This document shows, piece by piece, positions 62,514 to 64,000 of a stretch of DNA of 64,000 nucleotides; position 1 is the first letter of the stretch, and each line of letters starts with the position of its first letter. Position numbers and translations under genes: made by a program. This DNA comes from CBDAQV01 sp965199335 (lineage in GTDB: Bacteria; Pseudomonadota; Alphaproteobacteria; CALMVH01), in the NCBI GenBank assembly GCA_965199335.1, contig CBDAQZ010000004.1:496001-560000 (forward strand). The letters are read 5' to 3'. Below the pieces are notes generated by a model. It did no database searches and was not told the origin of the DNA. It saw nothing but the letters and a program-made list of their open reading frames with translations.

Positions 62514-64000
62514 CCGTGTCCAGCGAGCCGGAGGGCCATGTGACCGGCATGCCGGAGCGGACGGGCCTCAGCCCGTCGCAGCCGTTCATCCTGCGCCCGG
62601 TCGCGACATCGCTGCTGATGATCGCGGTGACGCTGGTCGGCATGGTCGCCTTCCACTTCCTGCCGCTGTCCGCGCTGCCGGAAGTCGATTACCCGACCAT
62701 CCAGGTGCAGACCTTCTATCCCGGCGCCAGCCCCGAGGTCATGACATCGTCGGTAACCGCGCCGCTGGAGCGGCAGCTGGGGGAGATGCCCAGCCTGTCG
62801 CAGATGACATCGGTCAGTTCCGCCGGCTCGTCGATCATCACGTTGCAATTCGACCTGTCGCTGAGCCTCGACATCGCGGAGCAGGAGGTGCAGGCCTCGA
62901 TCAACGCCGCCGGCAACCTGCTGCCCGCCGACCTGCCCGCGCCGCCGATCTATGCCAAGGTCAATCCCGCCGACGCGCCGATCATCACGCTGGCCGTCAC
63001 ATCGAAGACGCTGCCGCTGACGCAGGTCGAGGACCTTGCCGATTCGCGCCTGGCCGCGAAGATCTCGCAGCTGCCCGGCGTCGGCCTGGTCAGCATCAGC
63101 GGCGGCCACCGCCCCGCCGTCCGCATCCAGGCCAATCCCATGGCGCTGGCGTCCTACGGCCTGAACCTGGACGATTTGCGCACCACGATCAGCAACGCCA
63201 ATGTCAACATCCCCAAGGGCAATTTCGACGGGCCGACGCGCTCCTACACCGTCAACGCCAACGACCAGCTGCCCAACGCCGCCGCGTACAAGGACATCGT
63301 GGTCGCCTACAAGAACAACGCGCCGGTGCGACTGTCGGACGTGGCGAACGTGATCGACGGGTCCGAGAACGACAAGCTGGGCGCGTGGATGAACACGACA
63401 CCCGCCGTCATCGTCAACGTGCAGCGCCAGCCCGGCGCGAACGTGATCTCGGTCGTCGACAGCATCCAGAAGATCCTGCCCGACATAAAGGCGGGCCTGC
63501 CCGCGACTGTCGACGTGCAATTGCTGACCGACCGGACCACGACCATCCGCGCCTCCGTCTCCGACGTCGAGTTCGAGCTGGTGCTGGCTGTCCTGCTGGT
63601 GGTGCTGGTGATCTATGTCTTCCTGCGCAGCATCGCGGCGACGATCATCCCCAGCCTGTCGGTGCCGCTGTCCATCATCGGCACCTTCGCGGTGATGTAC
63701 CTGGCCGGCTACAGCCTGAACAACCTGTCGCTGATGGCGCTGACCATCGCCACCGGCTTCGTGGTCGACGACGCCATCGTCATGATCGAGAACATCAGCC
63801 GCTATATCGAGGAAGGCGAGAAGCCGCTGGAGGCGGCGCTGAAGGGATCGGCGCAGATCGGGTTCACCATCGTGTCGCTGACCATCTCGCTGATCGCGGT
63901 GCTGATCCCGCTGCTGTTCATGGGCGATGTCGTGGGCCGCCTGTTCCGCGAGTTCGCCATCACGCTGGCGGTCACCATCCTGATCTCCGCCGCCGTATCG
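62510..64000 (+). CDS. RND efflux pump inner-membrane subunit (MdtB/AcrB-like), 5' part
   Basis: 497 codons are present and the frame is open at the right edge. After a 25-residue polar N-terminus come the first helix (VATSLLMIAVTLVGMVAFHFLPL), the porter-domain motif LPEVDYPTIQVQTFYPGASPE, and later the core helices with VVDDAIVMIEN (residues ~418-428, the proton-relay Asp pair). LPEVDYPTI is typical of the MdtB/MdtC branch. Translationally coupled to the adaptor gene. Confidence 0.95.
   Translation, partial: MTVSSEPEGHVTGMPERTGLSPSQPFILRPVATSLLMIAVTLVGMVAFHFLPLSALPEVDYPTIQVQTFYPGASPEVMTSSVTAPLERQLGEMPSLSQMTSVSSAGSSIITLQFDLSLSLDIAEQEVQASINAAGNLLPADLPAPPIYAKVNPADAPIITLAVTSKTLPLTQVEDLADSRLAAKISQLPGVGLVSISGGHRPAVRIQANPMALASYGLNLDDLRTTISNANVNIPKGNFDGPTRSYTVNANDQLPNAAAYKDIVVAYKNNAPVRLSDVANVIDGSENDKLGAWMNTTPAVIVNVQRQPGANVISVVDSIQKILPDIKAGLPATVDVQLLTDRTTTIRASVSDVEFELVLAVLLVVLVIYVFLRSIAATIIPSLSVPLSIIGTFAVMYLAGYSLNNLSLMALTIATGFVVDDAIVMIENISRYIEEGEKPLEAALKGSAQIGFTIVSLTISLIAVLIPLLFMGDVVGRLFREFAITLAVTILISAAVS

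Overview
The window is a GC-rich alphaproteobacterial chromosome segment. The class call rests on a SciP/DUF1153 regulator beside flagellar genes, the fliF-fliG-fliH-fliN-flbD-flhA gene order, a DUF3576 lipoprotein upstream of leuS, and the tRNA-Trp-secE-nusG-rplK-rplA order. The order within the class (Rhodospirillales-like or Caulobacterales-like) cannot be settled by eye.

Layout. 0-8.3 kb is housekeeping: a LysE/ArgO exporter end, tRNA-Trp, secE-nusG-rplK-rplA, ada, leuS with a DUF3576 lipoprotein, and a YggS-type PLP protein. 8.4-13.4 kb is a flagellin region: two nearly identical flagellin genes lie in a 1.25-kb direct duplication, each divergent from a methyltransferase gene, followed by a FlaG-like gene. 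13.8-23.7 kb holds sciP and a flagellar operon for MS-ring, switch, export and transcription control. 23.8-28.5 kb holds an RsmB-type RNA methyltransferase, two unrecognised proteins and guaA.

28.6-43.4 kb is an accessory region, partly AT-rich, between guaA and a tRNA-Val gene. It holds a DNA/phage-associated-looking gene pair with an HGGxxG protein, a small cluster of overlapping genes (one-helix membrane protein, ImmA/IrrE metallopeptidase, a coupled small ORF, a Rap1a-like protein), a frameshifted gene, a core-like patch (large anchored protein, CDF metal transporter), and the most unusual locus of the window. That locus encodes a 1750-residue secreted-type protein with an N-terminal HEVGH metallopeptidase-like site, two LysM-like segments, about 4.5 long repeats and an RTX-type C-terminus. 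Its start overlaps the stop of a small membrane-anchored partner gene. Upstream lie rearranged remnants of one or two further copies of the same two-gene unit, including a 390-bp stretch that reads as identical to a repeat inside the giant gene.

43.5-64 kb returns to core functions: tRNA-Val, glucokinase, panB-panC, a GAF protein, a double cold-shock protein, an acyl-CoA ligase, an SGNH hydrolase, secB, a second Rap1a-like protein, asd, ribF, kdsD, a DUF167 protein, kdsA, three unrecognised exported proteins, rpmJ, a TPR-glycosyltransferase (a candidate for flagellin glycosylation) and an RND efflux adaptor/pump pair running off the end.

All identities are by eye from family motifs. No database search or alignment was run.
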